A DNA stretch of 64,000 nucleotides from JAGVSZ01 sp035456405 (GTDB lineage: Bacteria; Pseudomonadota; Gammaproteobacteria; Burkholderiales; SG8-39): the NCBI GenBank assembly GCA_035456405.1, contig DATIDG010000020.1, forward strand, positions 1-64,000, read 5' to 3'. Of this stretch, positions 39,968 to 50,512 are shown one piece after another (positions within the stretch are counted from its first letter, which is position 1; each line of letters starts with the position of its first letter). The notes beneath the pieces were generated by a model. It was not told the DNA's origin. It did no database searches and saw only the letters and a program-made list of their open reading frames with translations. The position numbers were made by a program, and so were the translations under genes.

Positions 39968-40489
39968 CTACTTCTTGCCGGGCGAAGTGTCGTCGAGCGC
40001 GCGGATCACCTTGTCGGTGATGTCGATGCGCGGGCTCGCGTACACGGCCTCCTGGAAGATGACGTCGAACTTCTCGGCCTCGGCGATCTGGCGCACGACG
40101 CGGTTGGCGCGCTCGAGGATCCCCGACAGCTCCTCGTTGCGCCGCTGGTTGAGATCCTCGCGAAACTCGCGCTGCTTGCGCTGGAACTCCCGGTTCATCT
40201 CGCCGAATTCGCGCTCGCGGTTGCGGCGTTCGCTCTCGGACATCGTCATGCTGTTCTTCTCGAGAGTCTCCTGCATCCGCTTGAGCTGCTCCGCCATCTT
40301 CGTGAGCTCCTGCTCGCGCTTGGTGAACTCGCCCTCGATCTTCTTCTGCGCGCGCTGTGCCGGTGCTGCGTCGCGCAGGATGCGGTCGAGGTTCACGAAC
40401 CCGATCTTGCCCTCCGCCTGGGCCGCACCGCCGCCCGCGAACGCGAGCAGCGACATGAATGCCAACAGCTGCAGCTTCTTCAACTTCAT
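39968..40489 (-). CDS. skp: periplasmic chaperone Skp/OmpH
   Basis: A 173-residue protein with signal peptide (MKLKKLQLLAFMSLLAFAGGGAAQA split by cleavage near residue 25), KIGFVNLDRILRDAAPAQ and a long charged coiled-coil arm (about 50-125). Skp trimers hold unfolded outer-membrane proteins for BamA, the upstream gene. ATG 40489 chosen over the frame start at 40528 by the signal peptide; AGGAG abuts the ATG. Confidence 0.93.
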   Translation of the reverse strand: MKLKKLQLLAFMSLLAFAGGGAAQAEGKIGFVNLDRILRDAAPAQRAQKKIEGEFTKREQELTKMAEQLKRMQETLEKNSMTMSESERRNREREFGEMNREFQRKQREFREDLNQRRNEELSGILERANRVVRQIAEAEKFDVIFQEAVYASPRIDITDKVIRALDDTSPGKK

Positions 40490-40549
40490 CTCCTGCTGGG
40501 TCCGGAGGGGGGCGCACCTCGCGCGCACCCGCCCCGCCCGCGACTGCGG

Positions 40550-42829
40550 TCAGAACGTCTGGCCGAACACGAACTGGAATCTCTGGATTTGGTCGCCCGG
40601 TTTGTCGTTGATCGGCTGCGCGATGCTCAGCTTCAGCGGCCCGAACGGCGAGTTCCAGGAGAAGAGCACCCCCGTAGAATATCGCAACTGGAGGTCTGAA
40701 AGCGTATAGGGCGACTGGTCCGTCCATACCTGGCCAGCGTCGAAGAACACGCCCAGGCGCGCCGAGCGGTCCTGACCGAGACCGGGGACCGGGAAGAGGA
40801 TCTCGGCGTTGCCCACGACCTTGCGGGTCCCCCCCAGCACGCCGTTCACGTCCCGCGGCCCGAGCGAGCTTTGCTCGTAGCCGCGGACGCTCGTCGCGCC
40901 GCCCGTGTAGAAGGCCTTGTAGAACGGGAGTTGCTGGCCATCGTAGCCGCCGCCGTAGCCGATCTCGCCATTCAGGAACAGGGTGAAATCGGTCGTCAGG
41001 GGGTAGTACCACCCGATCTGGTAGCCGAGCTTGTAGTACCGGAGGTCGAGCGCCGGAAGCGTCACTTCCACGGTTGCGCGCTGCAACGTGCCGCTGGTCG
41101 TCCAGATCGCGCTGTCCCGGCGATCGCGCACCCAGGACGCGATGGTAATCAGTGCCGTCGGTTCGCTGCCGTTCTGATTGACAAAGTCAATGAACCGTTG
41201 CGGACTGTCGGCGAACGTCTCGATCTTCGTCTGCTCGACAGTCAGGCCGAGATTGATTCGATCGAGCTCCGTGACCGGAAAACCGATGCGAGCGCCGGCA
41301 CCCAGAGTCTCGGTCGTGTAGTTCCCCAGGTTCAGCGCGTCCGCGTCGAACCGCCGGTCGTAGATGTCGAAGCCGGCGCTCAGACCGTCGATCGTGAAGT
41401 ACGGGTCGGTGTACGACAAGCCGAGGTTCCGGTTCACACTGCTGGTGTTCGCCGCTATCCCGACCGCCTTGCCCGAGCCGAAGATGTTCTGCTGGTTCGC
41501 GGAGGCCTGGAGGACGAGGCCGTCCGAACTCGAGAACCCGACCCCGAACAGCAGGTTCCCGGTCGGTTTCTCCTTCACCTTCACGGTAACGTCGACCTGG
41601 TCGGTCGTGCCGGCCACCGGCTCGGTATCGACATCGACTTCCGAGAAGTAATTGAGCCGGTCGATCCGGCGTTTCGACTGCTGCAGCCTCTGCGCGTCGT
41701 AGAAGGAGCCCTCGAGCTGCCGAAGCTCGCGCCGGATGACCTCGTCTCGGGTGCGGGTGTTGCCCACCACGTTGATCCGTCGCACGTACACTCGCCGCCC
41801 GGGATCCACCATGATGGTGAACGCTACGGTGCGGTCGTCCTTGTTGACGTCAGGGACAGCGTTCGCATTGGCGAACGCGTATCCCTCGTCGCCGAGGCGC
41901 TCGGAGATCCTCTTCGTCGATTCGGCCAGCCTCTCGCGCGAGAACGGCTCGCCCGGCTTGACCGTCACCAGCCGGGCGAGCTCGGCCTCGGGCAACAGCA
42001 GCTGGCCGCCGAGCTTCACGTCCCGGACCGTGTACTTCTCGCCTTCGGTGACGTTGATCGTGATGTAGATGTCGCGCTTGTCGGGCGTGATGGACACCTG
42101 CGTGGACTCGATGTTGAAGTCGAGGTAACCGCGATTCAGGTACCAGGACCGGATCGATTCGAGGTCGCCGGAGAGCTTCTGCCGCGAGTACTGGTCGTTC
42201 TTCGTGTACCAGGTGAGCCAGCCCGGCGTCTGCAGCGTCATCAGATCGAGCAGCTCTTTCTCGGTAAACGCGCGGTTGCCGACGATATTGATGCTGCGGA
42301 TCTTCGCGACCTCACCTTCGTCGACCGTGAAGTTGATGGACACCCGATTGCGGTCGAGCGGCGTGACGGTCGTCGTTACGGTCACGCCGTAGCGGCCGCG
42401 GGTGAGGTATTGGCGCTTGATCTCCTGCTCGGCCTGGTCGATGACGGCCTTGTCGAAGGTCCGTCCCTCGGCGATGCCGTTCTCGCGCAGCGCCTTCCGG
42501 ACCTGGTCGGCGGGAAACTCCTTCATGCCGACGAAGTCGATCTGCGCAATCGCGGGGCGCTCCTCGACTACGACGACGAGGACGTTGCCCTCGACTTCGA
42601 TGCGCACGTCGCGAAAAAGGCCCGTCGCGAAGAGCGAACGGATCGCCTGCGCGGCCTTCTCGTCGGTCATGGTCTCGCCGACCTTGACCGGAAGATAGCT
42701 GAAGACCGTGCCGGCCTCTACACGCTGGATTCCCTCGAGGCGGATGTCGCGGACGACGAAGGGCTCGAACGCGAATGCGCACCGAGCGAGCAGCACTCCA
42801 AGCAGAGCCGCGACGAATCGCTTGGTCAT
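40550..42829 (-). CDS. bamA: outer membrane protein assembly factor BamA
   Basis: A 759-residue Omp85 protein: signal peptide, five POTRA domains (about 22-425) and a 16-strand barrel. GEIGYGGGYDGQQLPF and the lid motif VRGYEQSSLGPRDVNG are present; the last strand ends FVFGQTF with terminal aromatic. Inserts outer-membrane proteins. ATG 42829; the preceding TTG is unlikely. Follows rseP by 14 bases. Confidence 0.97.
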   Translation of the reverse strand: MTKRFVAALLGVLLARCAFAFEPFVVRDIRLEGIQRVEAGTVFSYLPVKVGETMTDEKAAQAIRSLFATGLFRDVRIEVEGNVLVVVVEERPAIAQIDFVGMKEFPADQVRKALRENGIAEGRTFDKAVIDQAEQEIKRQYLTRGRYGVTVTTTVTPLDRNRVSINFTVDEGEVAKIRSINIVGNRAFTEKELLDLMTLQTPGWLTWYTKNDQYSRQKLSGDLESIRSWYLNRGYLDFNIESTQVSITPDKRDIYITINVTEGEKYTVRDVKLGGQLLLPEAELARLVTVKPGEPFSRERLAESTKRISERLGDEGYAFANANAVPDVNKDDRTVAFTIMVDPGRRVYVRRINVVGNTRTRDEVIRRELRQLEGSFYDAQRLQQSKRRIDRLNYFSEVDVDTEPVAGTTDQVDVTVKVKEKPTGNLLFGVGFSSSDGLVLQASANQQNIFGSGKAVGIAANTSSVNRNLGLSYTDPYFTIDGLSAGFDIYDRRFDADALNLGNYTTETLGAGARIGFPVTELDRINLGLTVEQTKIETFADSPQRFIDFVNQNGSEPTALITIASWVRDRRDSAIWTTSGTLQRATVEVTLPALDLRYYKLGYQIGWYYPLTTDFTLFLNGEIGYGGGYDGQQLPFYKAFYTGGATSVRGYEQSSLGPRDVNGVLGGTRKVVGNAEILFPVPGLGQDRSARLGVFFDAGQVWTDQSPYTLSDLQLRYSTGVLFSWNSPFGPLKLSIAQPINDKPGDQIQRFQFVFGQTF

Positions 42830-42843
42830 CAAGGGCGAGCGGC

Positions 42844-44208
42844 TCAGCCCGAAATCAGGCGATTTATATCGTTATAAAAAGCGAACGCCATGAGGAACAA
42901 AAGCACCACCAGTCCGGCGCGCTGCCCTAGCTCCATCACGCGCTCCGACACTGGGCTCCCCTTCAGAACCTCGATCGTATAGTACAACAGGTGTCCGCCA
43001 TCAAGTAACGGGATCGGCAGCAGGTTGAGGACACCGAGGCTGATGCTGATCAGCGCGAGGAACGCGAGGTAGGGCACGAGCCCGAGCTGCGCCGACTGGC
43101 CGGCATAGTCGGCGATCGTAACGGGGCCGGAGAGGTTGCGCCACGAGACCTCGCCGACGATCATCTTGCCGAGCATGCGCAGCGAGAACACCGACATCTC
43201 CCACGTCTTCGCGAGCGCGCGCGACAGCGATTCCAGCGGGCCGTAGCGGACCTCGACGAGGAATGCCTTCATCGCGCCGGGCTCGACGTACGGGCCGGCA
43301 CCAATCCGGCCGATCGTCTCGGCGCCCTGCATCACCGGTTCCGGCGTCACGTCGACCCGCAGGCGCTTTCCGCCGCGCTCGACTTCGAGCGCGATCGGGC
43401 GGGCCGGGCTGCTGCGCACCTTCGCGACCAGCGCGTCCCACGTCGGGATCGCCTGCCCGTCCACCGCAATCACCCGGTCGCGGGACGCGAGCCCGGCGCG
43501 CTCCGCCATCCCGCCGGCGACCACCTGACCGATGACCGGCGCGACGTCGGGGCGGTAAAGGCGCAGGCCGAGCCGCGCCAGCAGATCCCCCTCCACTTCG
43601 TCGGCCTTCACTCGCGCGAGATCGAGGGTGCGCCAGTCGATCGCGTGCGCCGCGCTCTCGACCTCCAGGCGCGCCTCCTCGCGATCGAGCGCAAGCTGGA
43701 GCACGCGCCAGCGCACCTCCTGCCAGCTCGTCACCGGCTCGCCGTTGATCGCGCGGATCGTGTCCCCGCGGGCGAGCCCGGCCTGTGCCGCGACTGTTCC
43801 CGCCTCCGGCGCGGCGAGAATCGGCTTCGCCTCCTGGACGCCGCCAATGAACAGTCCCCAGTACAGCGCAATCGCCAGCAGGAAGTTGGCGACCGGCCCC
43901 GCCAGAACGATCGCGATCCGCCGCCACACGCCCTGACGGTTGAAGGCGCGCGGCAGGTCCTCGGGAGCGACCGTGCCTTCGCGTTCGTCCACCATCTTCA
44001 CGTAGCCGCCCAGCGGAATCGCGGCGATCACCCATTCGGTCTGATCCGGACCGACGCGGCGCGACGCGAGCGCGCGCCCGAAGCCGACCGAGAACCGCAG
44101 CACCTTGACGCCGCACCAGCGCGCGACCAGATAGTGGCCGAGCTCGTGCACGACGATCAGCACGCCGAGGGCCACGAGGAAGGAAAGGACAGTGTGTAGC
44201 AGGCTCAT
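42844..44208 (-). CDS. rseP: site-2 protease RseP
   Basis: The 454-residue intramembrane zinc protease has HELGH at 21-25, two PDZ domains (about 110-200 and 205-290) and the third-ligand motif NLLPIPLLDGGHLL near the C-terminus. It cleaves anti-sigma-E after DegS and removes signal peptides. ATG overlaps the dxr stop (ATGA). The last codons are notably AT-rich (FYNDINRLI). It is a separate M50 lineage from the chimera at 7503. Confidence 0.96.
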   Translation of the reverse strand: MSLLHTVLSFLVALGVLIVVHELGHYLVARWCGVKVLRFSVGFGRALASRRVGPDQTEWVIAAIPLGGYVKMVDEREGTVAPEDLPRAFNRQGVWRRIAIVLAGPVANFLLAIALYWGLFIGGVQEAKPILAAPEAGTVAAQAGLARGDTIRAINGEPVTSWQEVRWRVLQLALDREEARLEVESAAHAIDWRTLDLARVKADEVEGDLLARLGLRLYRPDVAPVIGQVVAGGMAERAGLASRDRVIAVDGQAIPTWDALVAKVRSSPARPIALEVERGGKRLRVDVTPEPVMQGAETIGRIGAGPYVEPGAMKAFLVEVRYGPLESLSRALAKTWEMSVFSLRMLGKMIVGEVSWRNLSGPVTIADYAGQSAQLGLVPYLAFLALISISLGVLNLLPIPLLDGGHLLYYTIEVLKGSPVSERVMELGQRAGLVVLLFLMAFAFYNDINRLISG

Positions 44209-45404
44209 GCCCACCTCGCGAGCGGCTGCGCGACGGAAGCCGCGGCGGCGGAGCGGGCGCGCCGGTCCGCGTCGAGCACGTGGTCGATGGCCGTCACCGC
44301 CGCGACCGGCACGCGCGCGAGCGTCGACTCGATGACATCGGTGATCCGCACGAACGGCAGCTCGCCCTGCAGAAAGGCGGCCACGGCGACCTCGTTGGCG
44401 GCGTTGAAGATGGTTGGCGCGGTGCCACCCGCGGCGAGCACCTCGTATGCGAGCGGGAGCGCGCGAAAACGCTCGAAGTCCGGCGCCTCGAAGGTCAGCG
44501 CGCCGAGCCGCGCGAGTTCGAGCGAGGCCACGCCCGCTTCGATGCGGTTGGGGTACGCGAGTGCCTGCGCAATCGGCGTGCGCATGTCCGGGTGGCCGAG
44601 CTGCGCGATGACCGACCCGTCGGCGTACTCCACCATGGAGTGCACGACGCTCTGCGGATGCACCACGACCTCGATCCGCGACGCCGGCGCCGCAAACAGC
44701 CAGTGCGCCTCGATGATCTCGAGCGCCTTGTTCATCATCGTGGCGGAGTCCACCGAGATCTTGCGGCCCATGTTCCACGTCGGGTGCGCGCACGCCTCTG
44801 CCGGCGTGACGTGCGCAAGGTCCGCGAGCGCGCGCGTGCGGAAGGGGCCGCCCGACCCGGTGAGGAGGATGCGGCGCACTCCGCACGCCGCAAGTCCCAA
44901 AGCAGCCCCCGGCGGGAGGCACTGGAAGATCGCGTTGTGCTCGCTGTCGATCGGCAGCAGCTGTGCGCCCCACTCGCGCACTGCGCCCATGAAGATAGGG
45001 CCAGCCATGACGAGCGCTTCCTTGTTGGCGAGTAGGATCTTCTTGCCCGCACGCGCCGCCGCCAGCGTCGGCGCGAGCCCCGCCGCGCCGACGATCGCCG
45101 CCATCACGGCATCGACCTCTGGATGCTGGGCGGCGGTCACCAGCCCGGCCTCCCCGCCGAGCACCTCCGTGGCAATGCCGGCCGCCGCGAGACGGTCGCG
45201 GAGAGTGGCCGCGCTGCCTTCCGCGGCGAGCACCGCCACGCGCGGCCGGTGAACGAGGCAGAGTTCGAACAGTTCGTCGGTCTGCGTGTGCGCTGTCAGC
45301 GCGAACGCGCGGAATCGGGCGGGATGCCGCGCGATCACGTCGAGCGTGCTGCGGCCGATCGACCCGGTCGCGCCGAGGATCGCGACGTTCGCCAGTCGAT
45401 TCAT
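44205..45404 (-). CDS. dxr: 1-deoxy-D-xylulose-5-phosphate reductoisomerase
   Basis: The 399-residue enzyme of the MEP isoprenoid pathway. NADPH site GATGSIGRST, NKEALVMAG, metal-site region PIDSEHNAIFQCLP, TGSGGPF and HPTWNMGRKISVDSATMMNK are complete. ATG 45404 overlaps the cdsA stop by 4 bases. Confidence 0.97.
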   Translation of the reverse strand: MNRLANVAILGATGSIGRSTLDVIARHPARFRAFALTAHTQTDELFELCLVHRPRVAVLAAEGSAATLRDRLAAAGIATEVLGGEAGLVTAAQHPEVDAVMAAIVGAAGLAPTLAAARAGKKILLANKEALVMAGPIFMGAVREWGAQLLPIDSEHNAIFQCLPPGAALGLAACGVRRILLTGSGGPFRTRALADLAHVTPAEACAHPTWNMGRKISVDSATMMNKALEIIEAHWLFAAPASRIEVVVHPQSVVHSMVEYADGSVIAQLGHPDMRTPIAQALAYPNRIEAGVASLELARLGALTFEAPDFERFRALPLAYEVLAAGGTAPTIFNAANEVAVAAFLQGELPFVRITDVIESTLARVPVAAVTAIDHVLDADRRARSAAAASVAQPLARWA

Positions 45405-46231
45405 ACCATGCACACCAGCGCCGCGGCGGGCAGGACGGGCGTCAGCGCGTCGATGCGGTCGAGCACCCCGCCATGGCCTGGCAGGAGGCTGCCGCTGTCC
45501 TTGAGGCCCGCCTGACGCTTCAGCGCCGACTCGAAGAGATCGCCGATGACCGACAGCAGCGTCAGGGCCGCCACCAGCAGGATCATCCACGCGAGGCTTC
45601 CCGGGAGGTCGCGGACCAGTGCCGGCGCATGGACCCGCAGGAAAAATATCCACGCGATCGCGTACAAACTGGTGGCCGCGAGCGCCCCGTACAGGCCCTC
45701 GCGTGTCTTGCCGGGGCTGATGAGCGGGGCGAGCTTGGTGCGGCCGAACCGCCGGCCGGCAAAGTACGCAGCGATGTCTGCGATCCAGACGAGCATCATG
45801 AAGACGAGCAGCGTGACCGGATGGATGTTACGCAGATGCACCAGCGCAAGGAAGGTGGAGACGAGCACCAACCAGCCTGCCGCGAGAACGAGCCATCTGG
45901 AAGGCGCCGCGGGGAATCGCGCGAGCCACCAGGGCGCGCCCAGCACCCAGAACGCAACGGCCGCGCCGTAGAGCGGGATCAGCGCCAGGGCCCCCGGTCG
46001 TCCGCCCGCGAGCCCGAGCAGCCAGGCGAGCCCCAGCCCCACCGCCGCCGTTCCCGCCGCATAGGCGAAACGGGCCGGGTGCCTCTGCCGTGCGAACCCG
46101 CCCCACTCCCAGGCTCCCGCAGCCAGGATGCCCCCCGCGAAAAGCGTCCAGCCCGCCGGCGGAAGGCCGAACAGTGCGCCGAGGAAGATCGCGGCGAGAA
46201 CGATCGCCGTGATGACGCGCTGACGGAGCAT
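45401..46231 (-). CDS. cdsA: phosphatidate cytidylyltransferase
   Basis: A 276-residue polytopic membrane enzyme making CDP-diacylglycerol. About eight helices and the CDS signature near the C-terminus (GDLFESALKRQAGLKDSG, then HGGVLDRIDAL) are visible. ATG 46231 (MLRQRVITAIVLA) is chosen over the longer frame by family N-terminus. Confidence 0.95.
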   Translation of the reverse strand: MLRQRVITAIVLAAIFLGALFGLPPAGWTLFAGGILAAGAWEWGGFARQRHPARFAYAAGTAAVGLGLAWLLGLAGGRPGALALIPLYGAAVAFWVLGAPWWLARFPAAPSRWLVLAAGWLVLVSTFLALVHLRNIHPVTLLVFMMLVWIADIAAYFAGRRFGRTKLAPLISPGKTREGLYGALAATSLYAIAWIFFLRVHAPALVRDLPGSLAWMILLVAALTLLSVIGDLFESALKRQAGLKDSGSLLPGHGGVLDRIDALTPVLPAAALVCMV

Positions 46232-46326
46232 CGCGTGGGGCGCCGGCCACTCAGGAAGGAAGTCGGATGTGCGCGCGGCGAGACCGTGCGCTCCACCGCC
46301 GGTCCGTCGCGCCGCCGTCGCGAATC

Positions 46327-47151
46327 TCACGCACCCCGCACGCGTCGCCGGGGCTCATGCCCCGTCGTGACGACCGTGGCCTCCTCCGGCGTGGCGGCGG
46401 GCGCGGCGCTCTGGGGAAGCTGCTCGCTCGTCCGGCCGAAGCGGCGCTCGCGCTGGCGGTACCAGGCGATCGCGGCATCGAGGGCGGCGGCATCGAAATC
46501 CGGCCACAGCAGTTCAGTGAAATAGAGCTCCGTGTAAGCGAGTTGCCATACAAGGAAATTGCTGATCCGCTGCTCGCCACCAGTGCGGATGAAGAGGTCA
46601 GGCTCGGGTGCATAGCTCATCGCGAGATGCGAAGCGAGCTCCGCCTCCGTGTAGCCGCCGGCCCGCGCGGGATCGGCGCGCGTCATCGCGTTCACGGCCT
46701 GAAGGAGGTCCCACCGCCCCCCGTAGTTGGCGGCGATGGTGAGCGTCAGGCGCCGGTTCTCGGATGTACGCGCCTCGGCGCGCCGGACCAGGCCCTCGAT
46801 CGTCTCGCCGAACGACGCGACATGCCCGATCACGCGCAGACGGATCCCGGCCTCGTGGAGCTTCTCGACTTCCTGCTCGAGCGCCATGCGGAAAAGCTGC
46901 TTCAGCACCGAGACTTCTTCTTCCGGGCGGCGCCAGTTCTCCGAACTGAAGGCGAACAACGTCAAATATTCGACGCCGCGCTCCGCGCACGCGCGCACGA
47001 CCCCGCGCACCGCTTCGACGCCCCGCCGATGACCGGCTACGCGCGGCAGGAACCGGTTCTTTGCCCAGCGGCCGTTGCCATCCATGACGATGGCGACGTG
47101 CCGCGGTACTACCCCGGTCTCGGGAATTGTCAAGGTCGAGCTCGTGAACAT
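46327..47151 (-). CDS. uppS: undecaprenyl diphosphate synthase
   Basis: The 274-residue cis-prenyltransferase builds the C55 carrier for peptidoglycan and LPS. Catalytic D24 in IVMDGNGRWAKNR, FAFSSENWRRP, RVIGH, GGRWDLL and RTGGEQRISNFL (IPP site) are intact. A 30-residue Ala/Pro/Glu-rich tail extends beyond the core. Follows frr by 15 bases. Confidence 0.96.
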   Translation of the reverse strand: MFTSSTLTIPETGVVPRHVAIVMDGNGRWAKNRFLPRVAGHRRGVEAVRGVVRACAERGVEYLTLFAFSSENWRRPEEEVSVLKQLFRMALEQEVEKLHEAGIRLRVIGHVASFGETIEGLVRRAEARTSENRRLTLTIAANYGGRWDLLQAVNAMTRADPARAGGYTEAELASHLAMSYAPEPDLFIRTGGEQRISNFLVWQLAYTELYFTELLWPDFDAAALDAAIAWYRQRERRFGRTSEQLPQSAAPAATPEEATVVTTGHEPRRRVRGA

Positions 47152-47166
47152 TCGAGTGCGCTTCCG

Positions 47167-47727
47167 CTAGACTTGCATCAAGTCCGCTTCCTTCTGCTGC
47201 AGGAGCTTATCCACGTCGGCGACAAAGCGGTCGGTGAGCTTCTGTACTTCGTCTTGCGCGCGGCGCTCCTGGTCCTCCGGAATCGCCTTGTTCTTCAGCA
47301 ATTCCTTCAGGTGGTGGATCGCGTCGCGCCGCAGGTTGCGGACTGCCACCTTCGCGTTCTCGCCCTCGTGCCTCACGACCTTGATCAGTTCCTTGCGCCG
47401 TTCCTCCGTCAGTGCCGGCATCGGAACGCGCACGATGTCTCCCTGGGTGGCCGGATTCAGCCCGAGGTCGGAGTCCCGTATCGCCTTCTCGATCGCCGGC
47501 GCCAGCTTCTTCTCCCAGGGCTGCACGCCGATCGTGCGCGAGTCGATCAGCGTGATGTTGGCGACCTGGTTGAGCGGCGTCTCGTTCCCGTAGTAGTCGA
47601 CCTTGATGTGGTCGAGAAGCCCCGTGTGGGCGCGGCCGGTGCGCACCTTGGCGAGGTCCGCTTTCAGCGCCTCGACCGACTTCTTCATCTTGTCCTCGGT
47701 CGTTTTCTTGATCTGAGCGACGTCCAT
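47167..47727 (-). CDS. frr: ribosome recycling factor
   Basis: A 186-residue tRNA-shaped protein: three-helix bundle (about 1-30 and 105-186) and beta domain with RTGRAHTGLLDHIKVDYYG and ERRKELIKVVRHEGENAKVA. Splits post-termination ribosomes with EF-G. A GGAGGGG ribosome site precedes the ATG. Confidence 0.97.
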   Translation of the reverse strand: MDVAQIKKTTEDKMKKSVEALKADLAKVRTGRAHTGLLDHIKVDYYGNETPLNQVANITLIDSRTIGVQPWEKKLAPAIEKAIRDSDLGLNPATQGDIVRVPMPALTEERRKELIKVVRHEGENAKVAVRNLRRDAIHHLKELLKNKAIPEDQERRAQDEVQKLTDRFVADVDKLLQQKEADLMQV

Positions 47728-47740
47728 GAACTCTCCCCTC

Positions 47741-48457
47741 CTACAAGTGGACGAGCGTTCCCTCGTCCTCTCCCATCACTACGCGCTTGAGCGCCCCGCG
47801 CTTATAGAGGCTGAATACGATGATCGGCAGCTTCTGGTCGCGGCACAGGGCGAGCGCGGTCGCATCCATCACCCGCAGGTGCTTGGTGATCGCCTCATCG
47901 AACGTGACCTTCTGGTAGCGTCGCGCATCCGGGTCGGTATTGGGGTCGGCGGTGTAGACGCCATCGACCTTGGTCGCCTTGAGCACGACTTCCGCCCCGA
48001 TCTCGCTCCCGCGCAGCGCCGCAGCAGTATCGGTCGTGAAAAACGGATTGCCCGTGCCGGCGGCGAAGATGACGATCCTGCCCTCCTCGAGGTAGCGGAT
48101 CGATTTCGGCCGAATGTACGGTTCGACGATCTGCTCGATGTTGATCGCCGACTGCACGCGCGCATTCAGGCCCTTCTGCCGCATCACGTCGGCCAGCGCG
48201 AGCGCATTCATGATCGTCGCCAGCATGCCCATGTAGTCGGCGGTCGCGCGATCCATGCCGGCAGCCCCGAGCGCGACGCCGCGGAATATGTTTCCGCCGC
48301 CGATCACGCACCCGATCTCGACGCCCAGGCTGGCGATGCCGGACACCTCGTCGACGATCATCTCGATCGTCTGGCGGTTGATGCCGAAGAGGTCCTCCCC
48401 CATCAGCGCTTCGCCCGACAACTTGAGGAGGATGCGCTTGTACTTCGGCTCGGGCAT
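47741..48457 (-). CDS. pyrH: UMP kinase
   Basis: A 238-residue amino-acid-kinase-fold enzyme converting UMP to UDP. KRILLKLSGEALMG, GGGNIFRG, MGMLATIMNALAL and the ATKVDGVYTADP segment are intact. Usual rpsB-tsf-pyrH-frr order; 23 bases after the tsf stop. Confidence 0.97.
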   Translation of the reverse strand: MPEPKYKRILLKLSGEALMGEDLFGINRQTIEMIVDEVSGIASLGVEIGCVIGGGNIFRGVALGAAGMDRATADYMGMLATIMNALALADVMRQKGLNARVQSAINIEQIVEPYIRPKSIRYLEEGRIVIFAAGTGNPFFTTDTAAALRGSEIGAEVVLKATKVDGVYTADPNTDPDARRYQKVTFDEAITKHLRVMDATALALCRDQKLPIIVFSLYKRGALKRVVMGEDEGTLVHL

Positions 48458-48480
48458 CGTCCGCGCTCTCCTCTCGATCC

Positions 48481-49359
<879 letters not shown>

Positions 49360-49439
49360 CTCTCGCTACTCCCCAACCATCAACACCTGAAAAAAAGGGG
49401 CTGCTCGCCCCTGCCCGGAACCGACTGCGGGCGCCCGCC

Positions 49440-50192
49440 TCAGCCCCCGCGCTCGTCGGAGTCGTCCACCTCAACGAACTCGTCCGACCCGCCCGACACG
49501 ATCTCCTGGATCGACTGGGACCGCCCCTCGAGGACGGCGTCGGCGATCCCGCGCGCATACAGGCGGATGGCGCGGCTCGAGTCGTCGTTGCCCGGGATCA
49601 CGTGCGCGATTCCCTCGGGCGAATTGTTCGAGTCCACTACGCCGATCACCGGAACGCCCAGCTTGCGCGCCTCGAACACTGCGCCCTTCTGATATCCGGT
49701 GTCGACGATGAACAGCGCGTCGGGGATGCCATCGAGGGTCTTGATGCCGCCGAGGCCGCGCTGCAGCTTTGCCAGCTCGCGCTGGAAGTGCAGGCCTTCC
49801 TTCTTTGACATGCGGTCGACGCTGCCGTCCTCGACCGCCGCCTCCATTTCCTTGAGGCGCTTGATCGACTGCTTGACCGTCTTGAAGTTGGTGAGCATGC
49901 CACCCAGCCAGCGGTAGTCCACGAAGGGCATGCCGCACCGGATGGCCTCCTCGCGGATGATCTCGCGGGCCTGGCGCTTGGTGCCGACGAAGAGGATCGT
50001 CCCCTTGTTTCCCGAGAGCTGGCGCGCAAACTTCAGCGCCTCGTTGTACATCACCATTGTCTTCTCGAGGTTGATGATGTGAATCTTGTTGCGGTGGCCG
50101 AAAATGAAGGGGGCCATCCGCGGGTTCCAGTAGCGAGTCTGATGTCCGAAATGGACGCCCGCTTCCAGCATCTGACGCATCGTCGTCGACAT
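49440..50192 (-). CDS. rpsB: 30S ribosomal protein S2
   Basis: A 250-residue ribosomal protein: MRQMLEAGVHFGHQTRYWNP, FVGTKRQAREII and the DTGYQKGAVFEARKLGVPVI segment. GGAG eight bases before the ATG. It heads the rpsB-tsf-pyrH-frr-... series with its own promoter and a structured leader of about 160 bases. Confidence 0.97.
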   Translation of the reverse strand: MSTTMRQMLEAGVHFGHQTRYWNPRMAPFIFGHRNKIHIINLEKTMVMYNEALKFARQLSGNKGTILFVGTKRQAREIIREEAIRCGMPFVDYRWLGGMLTNFKTVKQSIKRLKEMEAAVEDGSVDRMSKKEGLHFQRELAKLQRGLGGIKTLDGIPDALFIVDTGYQKGAVFEARKLGVPVIGVVDSNNSPEGIAHVIPGNDDSSRAIRLYARGIADAVLEGRSQSIQEIVSGGSDEFVEVDDSDERGG

Positions 50193-50240
50193 GCATTCGC
50201 TCCGTCTTAGGGTTCGAAAGAGCCTGCCGCCCGCGATTGA

Positions 50241-50302
50241 CCCCGCACGCGGGGCACCCTAAGGGGCGGAGGCCGGACTGGGGCACGCCGCTCGGCGCGC
50301 CC
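50241..50302 (-). promoter_or_regulatory. rpsB leader hairpins, possible S2 autoregulation element
   Basis: Two hairpins lie in the predicted 5' leader. One is CCCCGC/GCGGGG at 50241-50254. The other is a 9-bp stem with one G-U and a four-base loop at 50281-50302 (GGGCACGCC/GGCGCGCCC on the plus strand). In E. coli, S2 represses rpsB-tsf through its leader; a similar role here is inference. Confidence 0.45.
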
Positions 50303-50358
50303 GGGTCTCGATCCGCGCCGCGCGGGTGCGCAAGGCCAGCGAATCGAAACAGCCGGAA

Positions 50359-50388
50359 ATTGTAGCACGGCAGGTAGAACCGGCTCAA
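50359..50388 (-). promoter_or_regulatory. rpsB promoter
   Basis: On the minus strand TTGAGC (50388-50383), an 18-base spacer and TACAAT (50364-50359), about 165 bases before the rpsB start. A second TTGACA (50403-50398) just upstream has no matching -10. Confidence 0.6.
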
Positions 50389-50456
50389 GATTCCCCTTGT
50401 CAAACAGCGGATTACTCTGCGCCAGCGCGGAACGCAACGGCACGTTGACGGCCGGT

Positions 50457-50485
50457 TTGCTTCACCCGGATCGATCCACTATTCT
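50457..50485 (+). promoter_or_regulatory. map-glnD promoter
   Basis: TTGCTT (50457-50462), a 17-base spacer and TATTCT (50480-50485), 27 bases before the map ATG. Four of six and five of six consensus bases. The 320-base divergent region 50193-50512 thus holds both promoters and the rpsB leader. Confidence 0.5.
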
Positions 50486-50512
50486 TCCCGCTTTTTTCGG
50501 CGCACCACGCGC

